Positions 46,074-58,934 of a DNA stretch of 64,000 nucleotides are shown in pieces. The translations under genes and the position numbers were made by a program. Positions within the stretch are counted from its first letter, which is position 1. The number at the start of each line of letters is the position of its first letter. Location: contig JAIXMP010000023.1 in NCBI GenBank assembly GCA_025677815.1, positions 124,001 to 188,000 on the forward strand, given 5' to 3'. The notes beneath the pieces are model-generated. The model ran no database searches. It was not told the DNA's origin and saw only the letters and a list, made by a program, of their open reading frames with translations. This DNA comes from Phascolomyces articulosus. Its lineage: Eukaryota > Mucoromycota > Mucoromycetes > Mucorales > Lichtheimiaceae.

Positions 46074-49000
46074 TTATTTTTTCTCACTTAATAACTTGAG
46101 AGCATCTGCTTCCATTGAGTTATAGGCATCATCTGATTCGATATTCTTTGCCCATCCAGTAGCTCTTGATTCTAACCATTCATGCCATTTTGATTTTCTC
46201 ATTTCCTCAATCTTGTCCTTGTCTTCATTACCAGATGAAATAGGAGGTCTTACAAACGCGTCTTCGGTTCCAATGATGTAATACATGTGGTAGTTCTCTT
46301 GGGATACTTTGTATTGTAATTGTGATTGAACTGTGATTTCACTTAAGTGACGATCGTGTGGTTTCCAATTTCTTTTTTTAAAACATATCATCATTTAGTA
46401 TTTTTTGTTACTCATCATCAGCCTATCCCTTATCTCTCCACTTTAAATACCACTGTCAACAATAAATAAGCTTACCGTTGTAAAAAGGATGCATGCATCT
46501 TGGATACATCAATGCCTTCAGTAGAATTGGCCCAATCCATATAGCTGGCAACATAGTTCTCATAATGATCTTGAGATGATGGCTCCAACATATCATCATC
46601 TTTATCAAGTAATTGAATGGACATTTTATTGGCCTCTGTGTTCTATAGCAATAAACAAAAAAAAATCACAAGAATGGCGTCAGATCACATTATACCTGCA
46701 TAATAAAGTTGCTTTTTGGGGGGGGAAGTAAAAACGAGGGAATGTGTCGTAATTCATTTTCTTTACTTACGAAGTTGACTTTATATAAATATTCGTCAGC
46801 ACCAACTACCTCTTCTGCTCTCAAACGGTATACTGAAGTGATTCGAGGACAAGTTGATTCTAAAGTCTGATCACTACGGAAGAGGTCCACCAATTGGCCA
46901 CATTTATCATCTACTGCAAATGTTTGTACCTAGTTTAATTTTTTAGTCAGTAGAAGAAAGAAATGCCATTGTTCTTTATATAGATAAAAAAAAGCCGTTT
47001 ATCCTCCTTCTCCTTTTAAATCCATTAGCAGAAAAAAACATACTTGTTTAACAATAGATTGTATTAATTTATCGATCGTAAAGAGGACGTAAGCATCTGT
47101 TACAAAGATGTAACGAGCCTTTTCCTCGAATGCATTTTGATCAAAATCACCATTGAAATATCGGTCGATTAAATCAAGTAATGAATTATAGTATCCAATA
47201 GAAATATCAATGTCTAGTAAAAGAAATAACATATACTTCATTAAGTAACCTTATATCTTCACGCTTTTTATTTTCAATCCATTAAAAATAACTTACCGTC
47301 AAAACGACTGGTATAGAGATCAAGTTCGTGGGCCACCTTGTTAATTTTTTTGCCTTTGTTTGGATTAGATTTCATATCTTCATCCAATTTTTTCATCTTG
47401 TTTAACCGTTCGTATGTCAACTGATACAAGCGGAAAAAAGTGTAGAATGCATTGTTACAAAAGAAACTATATGATGTTCTTTTGTTCATGTTGGGTGCAG
47501 TAGCTGCAGCGGCGGCGGCAAACAAATGGTTCCCTTCAGGGTTTTGCACATCATTGTTGCTCTTTGTTGTTCCTGCTGTTGCTGTTCCTGTTACTGATGC
47601 TTGCTCTTCCTTTTCATCACACTCTACTCCATTAGTCGCGTCAATGGCATTATTCGGTTTTTCATCAGCACTCATATCTTGAGGTGATGACGACGATGCA
47701 GCTCCACCATTCATGTTCTCCCGTTCATCAGCAGATGACGGATCTTCAGTCTTTATTGGCTTGCTATCATCATAAGATTCATCTCGTTGATTAGTATCAG
47801 CTTCGAAATCCTCTCCTTCCTCAGGGGCAGGTGTGGTAGACGTATCGCGTTGAGCAGAAGGGGACTTGTCAAACGCTTCACCATCATCAGCTGATGTTGG
47901 ATTCTTGTTTTTCTTTGTAAGTACACCTCGTAAAAGATCGGCAGACGTATCATTGTGGTCATCGGTACGGCTTCGTCCGTTTCGTCGTCGAGTGGTAGGT
48001 GTAGTAGAAGGCGAGCGACTTCTTCTGTTTCTCGGTGATCGAATGTTATCCATATCAGCATCGGAATCTTCTGTGTTGATAGAATGTCCCTCATCGTCTT
48101 CATCCGCTGAAGCATCTTCCTCATCTTCAGATTCAATAGAATAACCTTCTGGAATCACATCACCCACATGGAAGAATAAGGGAATGAATACATTAATGAA
48201 GTTTCGGATCTTTCGACGGTCATTGCTACTAAATCCATTTTGCTTTTCAATATATGAAAAAATCAATCGAGTAACGTCTCGGAAAACATCTTGATCTGGG
48301 AAGATGTATTGTAATGGATATGCGTCCTTGTCCTTGATATCCACTTCATTCTCACGGAAATCGTCGTGCAAGTTTTCGATTTCCAACACCAATGCTTTTT
48401 GGGCTATGCCCTTACGGTCATTGCTTTTAAATGAGGTACCTTGATAATCTAATGCTCGATAGAAATTTTTGGCGTCTGATTCTCTCCAAATCTTGTTATA
48501 TTCGTGCTAATAAGAGAAAAAAAAGGACATTGGTGAGGTTAGTTTTTTGTTTTTTTACCCTAAACTACGTTTTTTCTTCCTCGCTGTATTTCACTGACTA
48601 GCCTATAATACTATAAAAAATAACTCACCTGAGCTTTTCGCCATTCTTCATCTTTAAGTGACAATCGATTCAACAGAATTGGGACAGCCCGGTCTGGATG
48701 TTCATATAAAACATTAATGACCTTTTGACCAAGCTCATCAGGGTACACCTTTTTAATAATTCTTTCGTAAATCGTGACTGATTGTCCACCAAGACCAGGG
48801 CTCAACTTGAAGGATTCCTTTTCTTCATCAGTCATAGCTTCAATTTGCTTTGCGAGGGGTACCAAAAGTGCAATTGTATTCAAATTGGCGTCAATATTCA
48901 GATCATAGTCATATCTATCGATAGAATCCATATCATTATTAACCATCTTTTCGATTCTTTAAAAAAAACGCCACATATCCACCCATTGCATTTTGTGTGT

Positions 49001-52000
49001 GTAGGTATGTGTATTAGGTTGCTTCTTACCGTTCTTCTTCGCATCGGTGCATTGCTTCTTCGTAAGCATTCTTTTTTGAGGCAACAAAGCCACTGTCTTC
49101 ACTTGCCCAAATAGGATGAGATACGTATTCATCGTTCAAGACTTCCCAACACAATTGGTCTCGGCCAGAACAAGGTTGATTTTGCCACTAGATTATTATA
49201 ACAACAATAAGATGAATATAAAGCTCCCAAACTATTCAATGTATTTCTTTCTCTCCCTCTCCCTCTCCCTCTCCCTCTTTCCCTTCGTTTTCTTCTTTCA
49301 CCCCTTCCCAAATAATAACATTTCAAACTTACATCCTTTGATACAAGACGATAACTTGGACTGTTGTCCACTGTAGGGCAGTGGTTGAGATCAGGTTTGG
49401 GCACAATGACTGATGGCCGTTCAATGACTTGATCCTTTAAATCAACAGCAACAACCGACTTGAACCAATCGAACAATTCACGATCACTACCCAGGAATCC
49501 CTCCACTTGCTTCATTAAACCGTCAGCATCAATGATTTGCTGGGTGTACAAATTCAATGTCTTTAAGAATTCTTCATAAGATGGCTTGTTGCCGATATGC
49601 TTTCGGATTTGTTCAAATAACTCCACTTCTTCAGCAGAAATGGTAGGTCGGGCAGGATCAAAGTAGGAAGAAGCTGGATATCCAGCAATAAGATCTTCTT
49701 CCATGCCAGCTTTTTGATTCTTCTTCTTTGGCTAATGAAAAAAGAAGAGAAAAGAATACTGTTGAGTAAAAAAAAAATCGCATGCAAATGTTTTTTTTTC
49801 AAAAATTGAACAGCTGGGAGGACTTACTCCAGTCTTTTTCTTTTTACCAGGTGGCAAGTAATTTTGATTTTGTGCTGCTGAAACATATAAACGTTTTGAA
49901 CCTAAAATATAAATATGTGTTTTTTTATAAGCAAAACAAGCAATGAATATCTATTAAGAAGGCAGATGTATTTCAGCTTACTTGTATAAGAAGGCTCGAT
50001 TTCATCCAAAAATTCGGGTGCGGGTTGACCGGTGATTTCTGGTAAAAATTGTTTAAATTCATGAAGAAGATCAGGCGCACCATTAAACAAATATTGAACA
50101 TGTGTATAAACCTAAATTATATGGATATATAAGATTATGAATACTCTCTCTTTGATTTTTTCTTCCTTACTCAAAAGCCAACTCTTTTTACCTCTTGAAT
50201 AGGCTTTCGTTCTTTTTGATATGTTTGTAATATCTCCAAAAATTGTTTATAAGTTTCGGGATCACCGGCATAACGGTTCTACATTTAACCGGGGAGTTTT
50301 TTTTTCAGAAAAAAGAAATCAGATTATGGGGTAAACAAGATCGTGTCACTTTTGTTTTGTTGTCACAATAGATAAAACCCGCAGCACACTTGTCTTTTCT
50401 CTCCCTCTCTTTTTTCCTTTCCTTATCGTTTTTAAAACAATAAACCTACCTTGATCTTATTCACATAATTGATGGCATGATTAAATTCTACAGGAGCTTT
50501 ACGAGTTCCTCCTCCACTTGAACTTCCAGTCATATGTGGTGGATCCGATTGATCTTGAGATGCTGCTGCGCTACTATTGGTTAATGGTGGTGGTGGTGGA
50601 GGTCGTCGTGAACTACTTGCACCAGGTGGAACATAACCATGTGCTGAACTTGTAACGGTACTTTGTGGTTGTGGTGGTAATGGATGGATAGGATGAGTCA
50701 TGGAAGGTGGCATTGATTGTGGAGGTGGAATAGATGATGCAGATGTAGGTGGTGGCGGTGGAGGTTGGTGAGGATGATGAGGAGGTAAATGACCATAAGG
50801 TGCTTGATAGTACGAACCAGCGGCTGTAGGTGGTGGTCCGGGTTGTTGCTGCTGTTGATGATGAGGTGGAGGAGGTGGAGGAACGCCACCCATGGCACTT
50901 CCATGAACCATATCAGGTTCTCTTCTTTGTGATAATGGTCCAGGACCTTGTGGAAGATGAGGAGGTGGTACACTACCAACAGGTCTTGATGTTCGTTTAT
51001 GAGTAGTACCAGAAGGTGTGGTGACCTTGATAATATCAGGTTCATTTGGATCACTGGAACATTCAATACGATACCCAGGTGGTAAAAATGTATTGAATCC
51101 AGAAATCAAATCAGGGTGACCATTGAATAAAATGGAAACACGCTCAATCACACCAGGTGTATCAATACTAAATAGGATGTTTAGAGAAAAGCAGATTTTT
51201 GTCCATGAGTATAGAATTCATTGTTGTATGTATTTATGTGTGGGTGCGTAGGTGTATATTATATGGGGGGAGGAGAAGACGATGAGGAGGGATAAGGGCG
51301 GATGATTAATTTTTTCAAGGGAAGGGAAGGGAGGGAGGTAAGAGAAAAAAAAATACTTACGCTTGACTTTTAAAGTCCTTCATGATATCTAAGAATTGGT
51401 TATATACATCAGGATGTGCTGAAAACTGAACCTTGACTTGGTCTAAATAGGTCAATGCATCACGAACATTCAATGGTCGATAGCCTCCAGTGTTATTGTT
51501 ATTGGAATTGTTATTATTACTACTGCTATTAGCATTAGAACTGTTGTTATTGTTATTATTATTGGTAGTAGTAGTCGTATTTGTAGAAGCGGTTGATAGG
51601 GTGGTTGTAGGAGTTTGTTGTTGTTGTGGTCTACCAGAAGGCTGCGTCATGAGAGGTGGAGCAGGTGGACTTGCTGCTTGTGAACGTGGTGGTAATGGAC
51701 CACTATTACTTTCTGGAAATGACGACGACGATGGGAGAGGCGGCGCGCCGCTACCGCGTGAACTATTTGTTGAAGGAGGAAGTGGAATGGGAGGTAATGA
51801 CGGTTTAGAAGCACTAGAGCTACTACTATTGTTTGTATTGGTATTATTGCTGTTTCTACCACTCGATCCAGGTAATGTGTTGGGTGATGGTAAACTTGGC
51901 ATGGATTGTGTGTTAGCATAAGAAGAAGTCATTGGACTTGGTGTAGACATGGACGGACTAGTGTGGTAGGGTGGAGGCATGTCAGTACCACTAGCTCCTC

Positions 52001-52370
52001 CCATGCCTGGTGGTGGTAAAGGACGCGAAGTTGTTGAAGAAAGTGATGGTCGTGACGATCCACTAGAAGAAGTGATTGGTGGTGGTGGTAATGGCTGCTG
52101 ACCATAAGGGGAAGTACCCGATGAACCAGACGACATTGGAGGTACAAGCTGTGGTGGTGCTGCTGCTGCCGAATTAGGTGGCCTAAAAAAAGTAAGAAAA
52201 TGGAGAAAGGAAAAAAAAGCCCCCACAAGAAGAGTAAGTACAAAGATTAAAGACGTGTTGTTTTCGCGGATCCCCAATGCTCAATTACTATCAAGATCTT
52301 TTTTATTTCTTGTTTCTATTGTTGTTTATTACCGTATGTTTGGTAAAGGCGTCTGTTTTGGCGAGGACAT
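46074..52370 (-). CDS. SIN3: Sin3 transcriptional corepressor
   Basis: Fourteen exons on the minus strand (first to last): 52333-52370, 51361-52182, 50450-51167, 50192-50278, 49982-50111, 49828-49901, 49333-49731, 49030-49187, 48629-48956, 47297-48506, 47044-47213, 46771-46929, 46476-46642, 46074-46371. They sum to 1585 residues with consistent phases. After a Pro/Ser/Asn-rich N-terminus come PAH1 (about 248-322, [20 protein letters not shown]), PAH2 (about 513-580) and PAH3 (about 654-710). The HDAC interaction domain spans about 757-918 ([40 protein letters not shown]). The C-terminal Sin3 domain is split by an acidic Ser/Asp-rich insert (about 1040-1240). Sin3 scaffolds the Rpd3-type histone deacetylase complex; PAH domains bind repressors and HID binds the deacetylase. 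Exon 1 ([13 protein letters not shown]) was chosen because its phase-2 donor fits the next exon. Confidence 0.96.
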
Positions 52371-53171
52371 AAAAGGGGGGAAGAGTGAGAAAGAAAGTAA
52401 AAAAACGAGCAAGCGCACTGATTAACTTCTTCTTGCGACACCCATTAGAAATGTCCGGACCGAAGTGTGACTCGGTCTCACATTTGGAGAAGCGGACCCT
52501 GAAAACACTTGTTGTACCTGGCTGTCTGGTGGGTCAAGCAAATCCGCATTAACCAATCATGATCTTTCTATTGTCATGAATTTTTAGAGGATTGGCCAAT
52601 TTAAAATGCATAGAGCGGATCATAATTGTTGGTTTTTGATAAGTTTTGCTTCTTATCAGCAAATGATGGCAAAGACGGTGGATGATATATATTATATAAA
52701 ATAGGATACTCACTATAACATAGATATGTTATTTTTCTCTCTCATCTAATAATACTACCTCTTTCTCTCTAAATATATCACGACCTGTTGCCACATCAGC
52801 CTTATTATACCCGAAACATCCCATATTATGATTATTTAACTGGCTTTATCAAACGAGCATTTTTTTATATTTTACTATCCTTTTTCATTATTATCAAATT
52901 TTATAACATTGTAACAGCTATTATTTTACATATAAAGAGATACATAGCAATTACGTCGACGACATGTAGATCATTGGATATAATATAGATATAGTAGCTA
53001 CGTTAATTATTAAGCTTTACATTATTTTAAAAGAAGCAACGTAGAGTATATGGAGATGAATTTACATGGATTGACCCTCACTTACAACAAAAAACGACAA
53101 TAATATTATGAAACGATATTCATTTATTGAATAGTTGTATATAGGGTTCTCTATTACTATTATAAATAAAA
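52371..53171 (-). promoter_or_regulatory. SIN3 upstream region with CCAAT boxes
   Basis: Lies between the SIN3 start and the 3' end of the oxidase gene, both on the minus strand. Three CCAAT boxes occur at 52553-52557, 52591-52595 (reverse) and 52596-52600, the last two back to back as ATTGGCCAAT, about 180-230 bp upstream of the SIN3 ATG. This is a plausible HAP/NF-Y site cluster. No other gene seen. Confidence 0.45.
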
Positions 53172-54716
53172 TTATAATTTGGCAAGCGTATGACTGAATG
53201 AATATCTTTCAGCCGATGCAATGAAACTTTTATCAATTTCTTGAACATTAGAACAACCTTTCCATAAAAAATGGTTAGATTTCGCAGAACAATAACATTA
53301 CTAAACTCTTTAACCATTTATCCATAAGTTTTACCTGATAATGTCATGGTTAATCGAAAATCATAATTCAACATGTTAAGCACTTGCTTCACGCCATTTT
53401 CTCCTTGATAAGCTAAACCCCATAATGCCGGTCTACCGACAAAAACACAACGTGCACCAATGGCTAACGCTTTGAATACATCAGTGCCTGTACGAATACC
53501 CCCATCCATATATACTTCTACTTTTGTTCCTTTGCATGCTGCAACGATTTCAGGTAATATTTCAATCTAAAAAAAATAGATAATCATCATGTTAATAAAT
53601 CCAATTTATACATACCACCATCCAAAACATCTTTCCTCCCCACCAAGAGTATATATTTTTACCGTTGCAGGACATGAATCCAATTGTCTTCCACCATGAT
53701 TAGAAACAATGATAGCATCTACACCATATTGAATGGCCAATTCTGCATCTTCTTCACGGAAAATACCCTTGACAACAATAGGTAATTTGGTAATGGATTT
53801 CAAATATTTGATATCTTTCCAAGTCATGCCAGGATACATTTCTCCATGATAATAAGAAACTGATCCATCATTTTCCTCATCTCCATGGAAATTGGCTCTT
53901 GATAAATGTTTGGGTAATGTAAACCCGCTTCTTAATACATGCAATCGTTTTCCTAGTCGAGGTCGATCCAAGGTTACCACCAATGCTTTAAATCCTGCCT
54001 TTTCACAATCTTTGACAAGTTTTTGGGTTATTTCCTGTTCTTCTTGAACATAGATTTGAAACCATCGTAAAGCTTCTTTGGGTACACTGGAGGCCACTTG
54101 TTCCTATTATGCAATTGGATAATATTGTATATATAAAATGATTTTTTTTGTATTATTAAGTTATTCTTTTTTTTCGATTACAAAATACAACATACCATGG
54201 TATAATTGCTATTCGTGGATTGACAAAAACATGTACCAACAGCCGCGCAAGCTAAAAATATATTTTTAAAGTTGTCAAAAATCCATGTATTACAAACAAA
54301 CAGAAAAGCAAAAAGAAACAACATTTACCCCTTGCAGTGGCTATTTCACCGTCATGATGCGCAAGTGCATGATAAGCAGTAGGTGCGACACAAATGGGTG
54401 AACTAATCTTTTCACCCAATATGCTTGTTGCAATTGAAACTTGCTCAACATCCACCATAACTTTGGGACGTAGTAATAAACTAGTAAAGCATATCATCGT
54501 CGCCATATAAGTCTCATCGTGTTGATGGGTATATATTGCATATAAAAAAATACGAGTAGAATATTATCACTATTCTTACTTGTTATAGGCTTCTATATTA
54601 CGACGTAAAGTGACTTCCGAGTCAGCACCTCCAATATAAAATCCAAAAGCACCTGGATTCATAGTACGTCGAGCATATTCTTCAAAATCAGCCACGGTAG
54701 CTGGAATGTTATTCAT
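53172..54716 (-). CDS. FMN-dependent (S)-2-hydroxy-acid oxidase, peroxisomal
   Basis: Six exons on the minus strand: 54580-54716, 54329-54480, 54196-54251, 53663-54103, 53335-53566 and 53172-53257, 367 residues, the usual length of the glycolate/lactate oxidase family. Visible FMN and active-site motifs are [15 protein letters not shown] (N-terminus), [28 protein letters not shown] with the catalytic Tyr, LDRPRLGKR with Asp, PIVVKGI with Lys, [15 protein letters not shown] with catalytic His and Arg, and [20 protein letters not shown] for phosphate binding. It oxidises an alpha-hydroxy acid to the 2-oxo acid with O2, giving H2O2; the exact substrate is uncertain. The last exon adds [20 protein letters not shown] and ends in AKL, a canonical PTS1 signal. 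Without it the frame would end early at 53318. There is no cytochrome b5 domain, so it is not Cyb2. Confidence 0.92.
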
Positions 54717-55339
54717 CTTGTGTATATCTGATGGTACTAAAAAAAGAAGAAGAAAGAACCGTTATAAAATAAGTTTCGCTGTGTGAGTGTGTGTTAAAAT
54801 ATGCAAAATGGTCATAAGACTATTTTTTTGCAAGTTTCTTTTTATAACCATTTATGGATTTTAGTCTGCTGTTTTCAAAATCATCCGTGTATTTCTCCTT
54901 GTGGGAAAAAAAGGGAGTAGCATCAAACTAATCCATAAATATATAATTATCATTTATGGCTAACCTTTGGATGTGTTACATAGGAGCACGTATCAAAAGG
55001 CGACCATGGTAAATAGTTATCCCTTTTTAGTTAAGGATCTGTTTATGCTATATATCTTTAGATGATGATCATAGGCACAATAAGGGAATTGTTGTAGCAT
55101 TTCACTACTAATTTTTAACAGCTAAACTATGGATGATAATATAGCTGGAAGTCTCTTTCAAGGGACAAATGATACTATACGACAAAGAAAGTGTAAATGT
55201 TATTTATATTAAAGAAAAAAAAAAGGTACTTAAGGCATTTGGAAATTGTTGAATTAGAATGCTGTGGACCACCAAATTATTCTATCTTTGATGTATTCAT
55301 TATGGATAATGACCCTGTTTTCACGCTCTAAAATATATC
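54717..55339. other. Upstream region of the oxidase gene
   Basis: AT-rich, with an A-run at about 55212-55225. No gene seen. Confidence 0.5.
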
Positions 55340-55737
55340 ATGTTAGTGATTAATGTGGAATATATTGATGATCCATGTTATTCAATCCATACCCTCATGT
55401 ATATAGATATCAATCATTCAAATAGCGACAGTATTTTTACGAATGAAGAATTGAATTTATTTGAAGAAGAAGATACTAGTTCATTTCTGTTGTTTATTGA
55501 TCCTAAAAGAGTTTTACAAAAAAGTTTGAGGGATTGGAAAAAAGTTGATAAATTAAACCAGATGAAAAGCTACTTTATTATTCACCGACCCTCTTATCGA
55601 GTACAACATTTTATGGTATGTATAAGTTTTAATTAGTTCACTTATAGGAGGCCGCTTGTGAAGCATATGTTTTTACTGCTAAAAATCTCACAGAATACGA
55701 CCCAGAACCAACAACATCCTCGATGAGTTTTTATTAG
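55340..55737 (+). CDS. Hypothetical two-exon protein
   Basis: An ATG frame at 55340-55615 reads NEELNLFEEEDTSSFLLFID and SYFIIHRPSYRVQHFM, then meets GTATGT. After a very short 32 nt intron ending TATAG (55616-55647), the same frame continues as EAACEAYVFTAKNLTEYDPE to a stop at 55735-55737, 121 residues. Just beyond, a different frame reads SDAYMYSFEKNSIYHN (55740-55787), suggesting an old frameshift and a longer ancestor. Unrecognised. The smooth junction supports coding origin, present or past. Confidence 0.35.
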
Positions 55738-57397
55738 TAATGAGCGATGCTTACATGTATTCGTTTGAGAAAAACAGTATATACCACAATACTAAATGTA
55801 TGAACGTATAATCCCTCTTCTTATATAAATGGAAAGGAAAGCTGTCCATGATAGATGAAGACTGCAGAAAGACGATGGATATGATGATTTATCGATGACA
55901 GCATCGAGGCTTACTGCACGGAGTTTGGTAGATGCATAGCAGGTCATACCAAGTATATAACAATACAATGGCAGTTTTTAAGTTACATCATATTGTAAAA
56001 TATTCTTTTTATTAAATGTTGTCATTTAAGATCCTACTTCAGTTCATGATGTCGTTATTTCTGGGCAATCTGTTATGATAATAATAAGGCAAAGCAAACG
56101 CTGGATGATATGACACAAAATTCTATGGAGGATTGAATATTGTCTTAAACAGGAAATAAGATCATGACGGCTGATGTTGGATACATATGCTCAGCGTTTT
56201 GATACATTATTATATCGAACCAACAAAGGTGGTTTTGTTGATATAATGATATTGTTGTTGAAGATTTCAGTCGCCTTAATGATGAAAATGAAGAATCAAT
56301 CCTCCAATATCCTTCCCATAGTTGTATTGTATAACTCCCTCATCTTTGGGTGGAATTCTTCGATCATGCCAGGTACAAGTAGCCTTCGTCATCCACATTA
56401 TCCACTACGATCCATCTAACAAACGACAAATGAAAACTGAAACAATTTCCTTTATACTATATTTTGTTTACCCACCATCTGTAACGTAGCGTCACTATGC
56501 ATATTTATAGAGACGAAGCTTACAAAAGAAAAAATAGGCAATGGATTGATTGCTCTCATCTATTATGTATTCGGTAGTCCTGTCAATTTAAGAAGTAGCC
56601 AATTTTCTGGGAGGTATGTAGCCTAAATTTGTTTGGCATATGTGGCTCAAGGTCGGTGACTCATTTCTATCTTGCTAAATTCAATTTCCAACAAAGCATG
56701 TCCTTTGGCTCCTTTTTCACCCTTATTTTTTCATTCTAACACTCAGTTATTAGAGGACCAATGACCATATGCAACTCTCGATTTGACATAAGCTATATTT
56801 AAAAGAAAATGTTCATTTTACACCCTACGGATATCATATATTGATTCGCTTTTGACAAAAGAAAGATGTATTGGACAAGAAAATAGGATGATCAGGAGAA
56901 TATGGATATATTTTAAGTTATACCATAATTAATAAGCCCTTCTTTTTTGTTGGATGGTTAACTATATTTTACATGTAATATTCATTTAAAGCGTTAATAA
57001 GAAAACCTGATTCTTTGAACATAAAGTCTATTTATAAAAAGATCGAATGTTTTTTGTTGTTGTTGTTACACCCTGCTTCATTTGAAGCTAAATGAGTCGC
57101 TGATCGTTCTACCCGTAATAAAGAAAATAAACCATTCATCATAATAAAATTTGATACAAATGTAATATACGTTATAATAATAATAATAATAATAATAAAG
57201 GAAAGACCAAGGTTGGCTTACATTGAAGCATAGTAGTTTTAAGGTTTATTAATCGGTATTTAGCAGTTGATGACTCGGGGCATCTAGTTTAACCCCACCC
57301 AGGACTTGGGCGCTTTATTATCCCCAACTTTACCCCCGCGTCCAATTTTTTTTTCTGTTACGAGTCTTTTTTTTTTTCGTAAAAGTAAAAAAATATA
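55738..57397. other. Gene-poor region
   Basis: A relic-like stretch just after 55738 (see previous entry) and a weak frame at 56174-56419. A TAA/ATA microsatellite lies at 57176-57199. No supported gene. Confidence 0.45.
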
Positions 57398-57530
57398 ACG
57401 CGCTTCGGACTTTGACACTTGACATCCGTGATTTTTTTTTACTTACGATTTTTTTTTTCAATATTTTCACCTCGAACGCGACGTGCGCGCGCGTTTCCTT
57501 CGCGTATTTATCGTGTACCGCGTTCCCCCC
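57398..57530. promoter_or_regulatory. CG-motif cluster (ACGCG and alternating CG/GC)
   Basis: ACGCGC at 57398-57403, ACGCGA at 57476-57481, GTGCGCGCGCG at 57484-57494, TTCGCGT near 57499-57505 and ACCGCG near 57517. These are strikingly CG-dense for this AT-rich window and flanked by T-runs. They resemble MBF/E2F-type sites or a promoter, but no gene with a clear frame starts nearby on either strand. Confidence 0.35.
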
Positions 57531-58615
57531 AAAAAAAGTAAAAATGTTATTTGTTTAGAAGAACCATTGATATTGGTAATTCCATATACCTCCATTCAAA
57601 AAAAAAATTGCATTATAGTTTTTTTTTCTTCTTTCTATTCATTGCGTTTTTTTTTTTTTTTACGAAGTATTGCAAGTTACGAATTCATTTCAACATGGGA
57701 CATGTTAATGACAAAGGAGAAAAAGATGTATTAAGTTGCACGTAACCATGGAAACCAAAATATATAAAAAAGAATAGGGTGGTCAAAGCGTTTCGTTATT
57801 AAGGAACAAAATGTTTCAATGGCAACAACAACGACAACAAAAATGTGTTGCCATGATGGTTTTTCTTTTTGCTGGTGTAACCATTGAAAATAGAATTCAT
57901 CGTCAGGATATTATTTTACTTTTGAAAATAAAAGAGTGAGATATGATTCACGTTTTGTTTGACAGTTTGTGTAAGTGTCTTGCTTTCAAGGTAAGGTCTA
58001 AATTCTAAAATCAAAGGATCGACATAGGTTGAATGATTTTAACTTGTTTTGGTTTTTTTCTTGGTCATGATCCAATTGTAATTACGATGGAATTATTATG
58101 TAAAAGAAGTTTATATTTGTATACAATCGTATCAAACTAATGCATATACAAGTAAAGAGAAGGAGAAACACCTTTAATGTTTTTATTTGTTATTTCCCAT
58201 TTATAAATGCTCTTGTTGCATTATTTAATGTGCCTTTAGCTTATTTATGCATTAAAGAAAACAACAACTTACAACAACTTACATCATCATCATCATCATT
58301 CATTATATTCTATTATACAGCACAGACATTTCCATTACAACTCCATTTCATTCATCAAAATAAAAACATTTGTATCATCTATTTTGTTTTGAGATATTAT
58401 AAAACAAAATACATATAAAAGATGCAGGGGGAAAAAACGAATTTATAGTTACATGCCACTATTGAAATTCTGACTATACCAACAACAGAAAAATCATTAG
58501 TTCTTTTTATAAAAAAAAAATCCCACAAAAAAAGAGAAATGTGCTTGATATTCTCAATAGAAGAATAATCAAATATGATAAACCGTCATCATCATCATCA
58601 ATAATAATAATAAGA
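57531..58615. other. Intergenic before the Whi5-like promoter
   Basis: Frames at 57551-57745 and 58140-58418 have no support. Simple ATC/AAT repeats lie at 58284-58300 and 58586-58612. Confidence 0.5.
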
Positions 58616-58825
58616 ACGCGGAAGCGATTGAGCGGTGAAAATGGGATATCTATCATAAGTAAAAAATGAAAAAAACGCGAAATTTGGAAAAGTTGATTGA
58701 TTAAGAAACACGAGACGGAATTTCAAAAAAGTAAGAAACGCGCCTTTGATTTTTTTTATCTTAAAACGCGTGTTTGTTGGTTTTAAACCTTCTTTTTTTT
58801 TTCTCCCACTTTTTCAATTACGCGC
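58616..58825 (+). promoter_or_regulatory. MCB/E2F-like site cluster upstream of the Whi5/Nrm1-like gene
   Basis: Five ACGCG cores within 210 bp: ACGCGG 58616-58621, ACGCGA 58675-58680 (reverse reads TCGCGTTTTT), ACGCGC 58738-58743, a perfect MCB palindrome ACGCGT 58766-58771, and ACGCGC 58820-58825. They end 110 bp before the ATG at 58935. In yeasts MCB sites bind MBF, and the repressor gene NRM1 is itself an MBF target. Confidence 0.6.
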
Positions 58826-58934
58826 TTTCTTTTTCTCTCCCGTGCGAGAAAATAACAAACCACTTTTACCACTTTTTCACTTTTTACTCACCTTTTTTTC
58901 TTGCTTTCTTTTTCCATTTTCAATTTGAAACAAT

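Noticed and set aside
47452..48144. Plus-strand frames over the Sin3 acidic insert
   Set aside because: Antisense of a low-complexity coding region; no independent splice or start evidence.
51490..51921. 143-codon plus-strand Leu-rich frame
   Set aside because: Antisense shadow of the Ser/Pro/Asn-rich N-terminus of Sin3.
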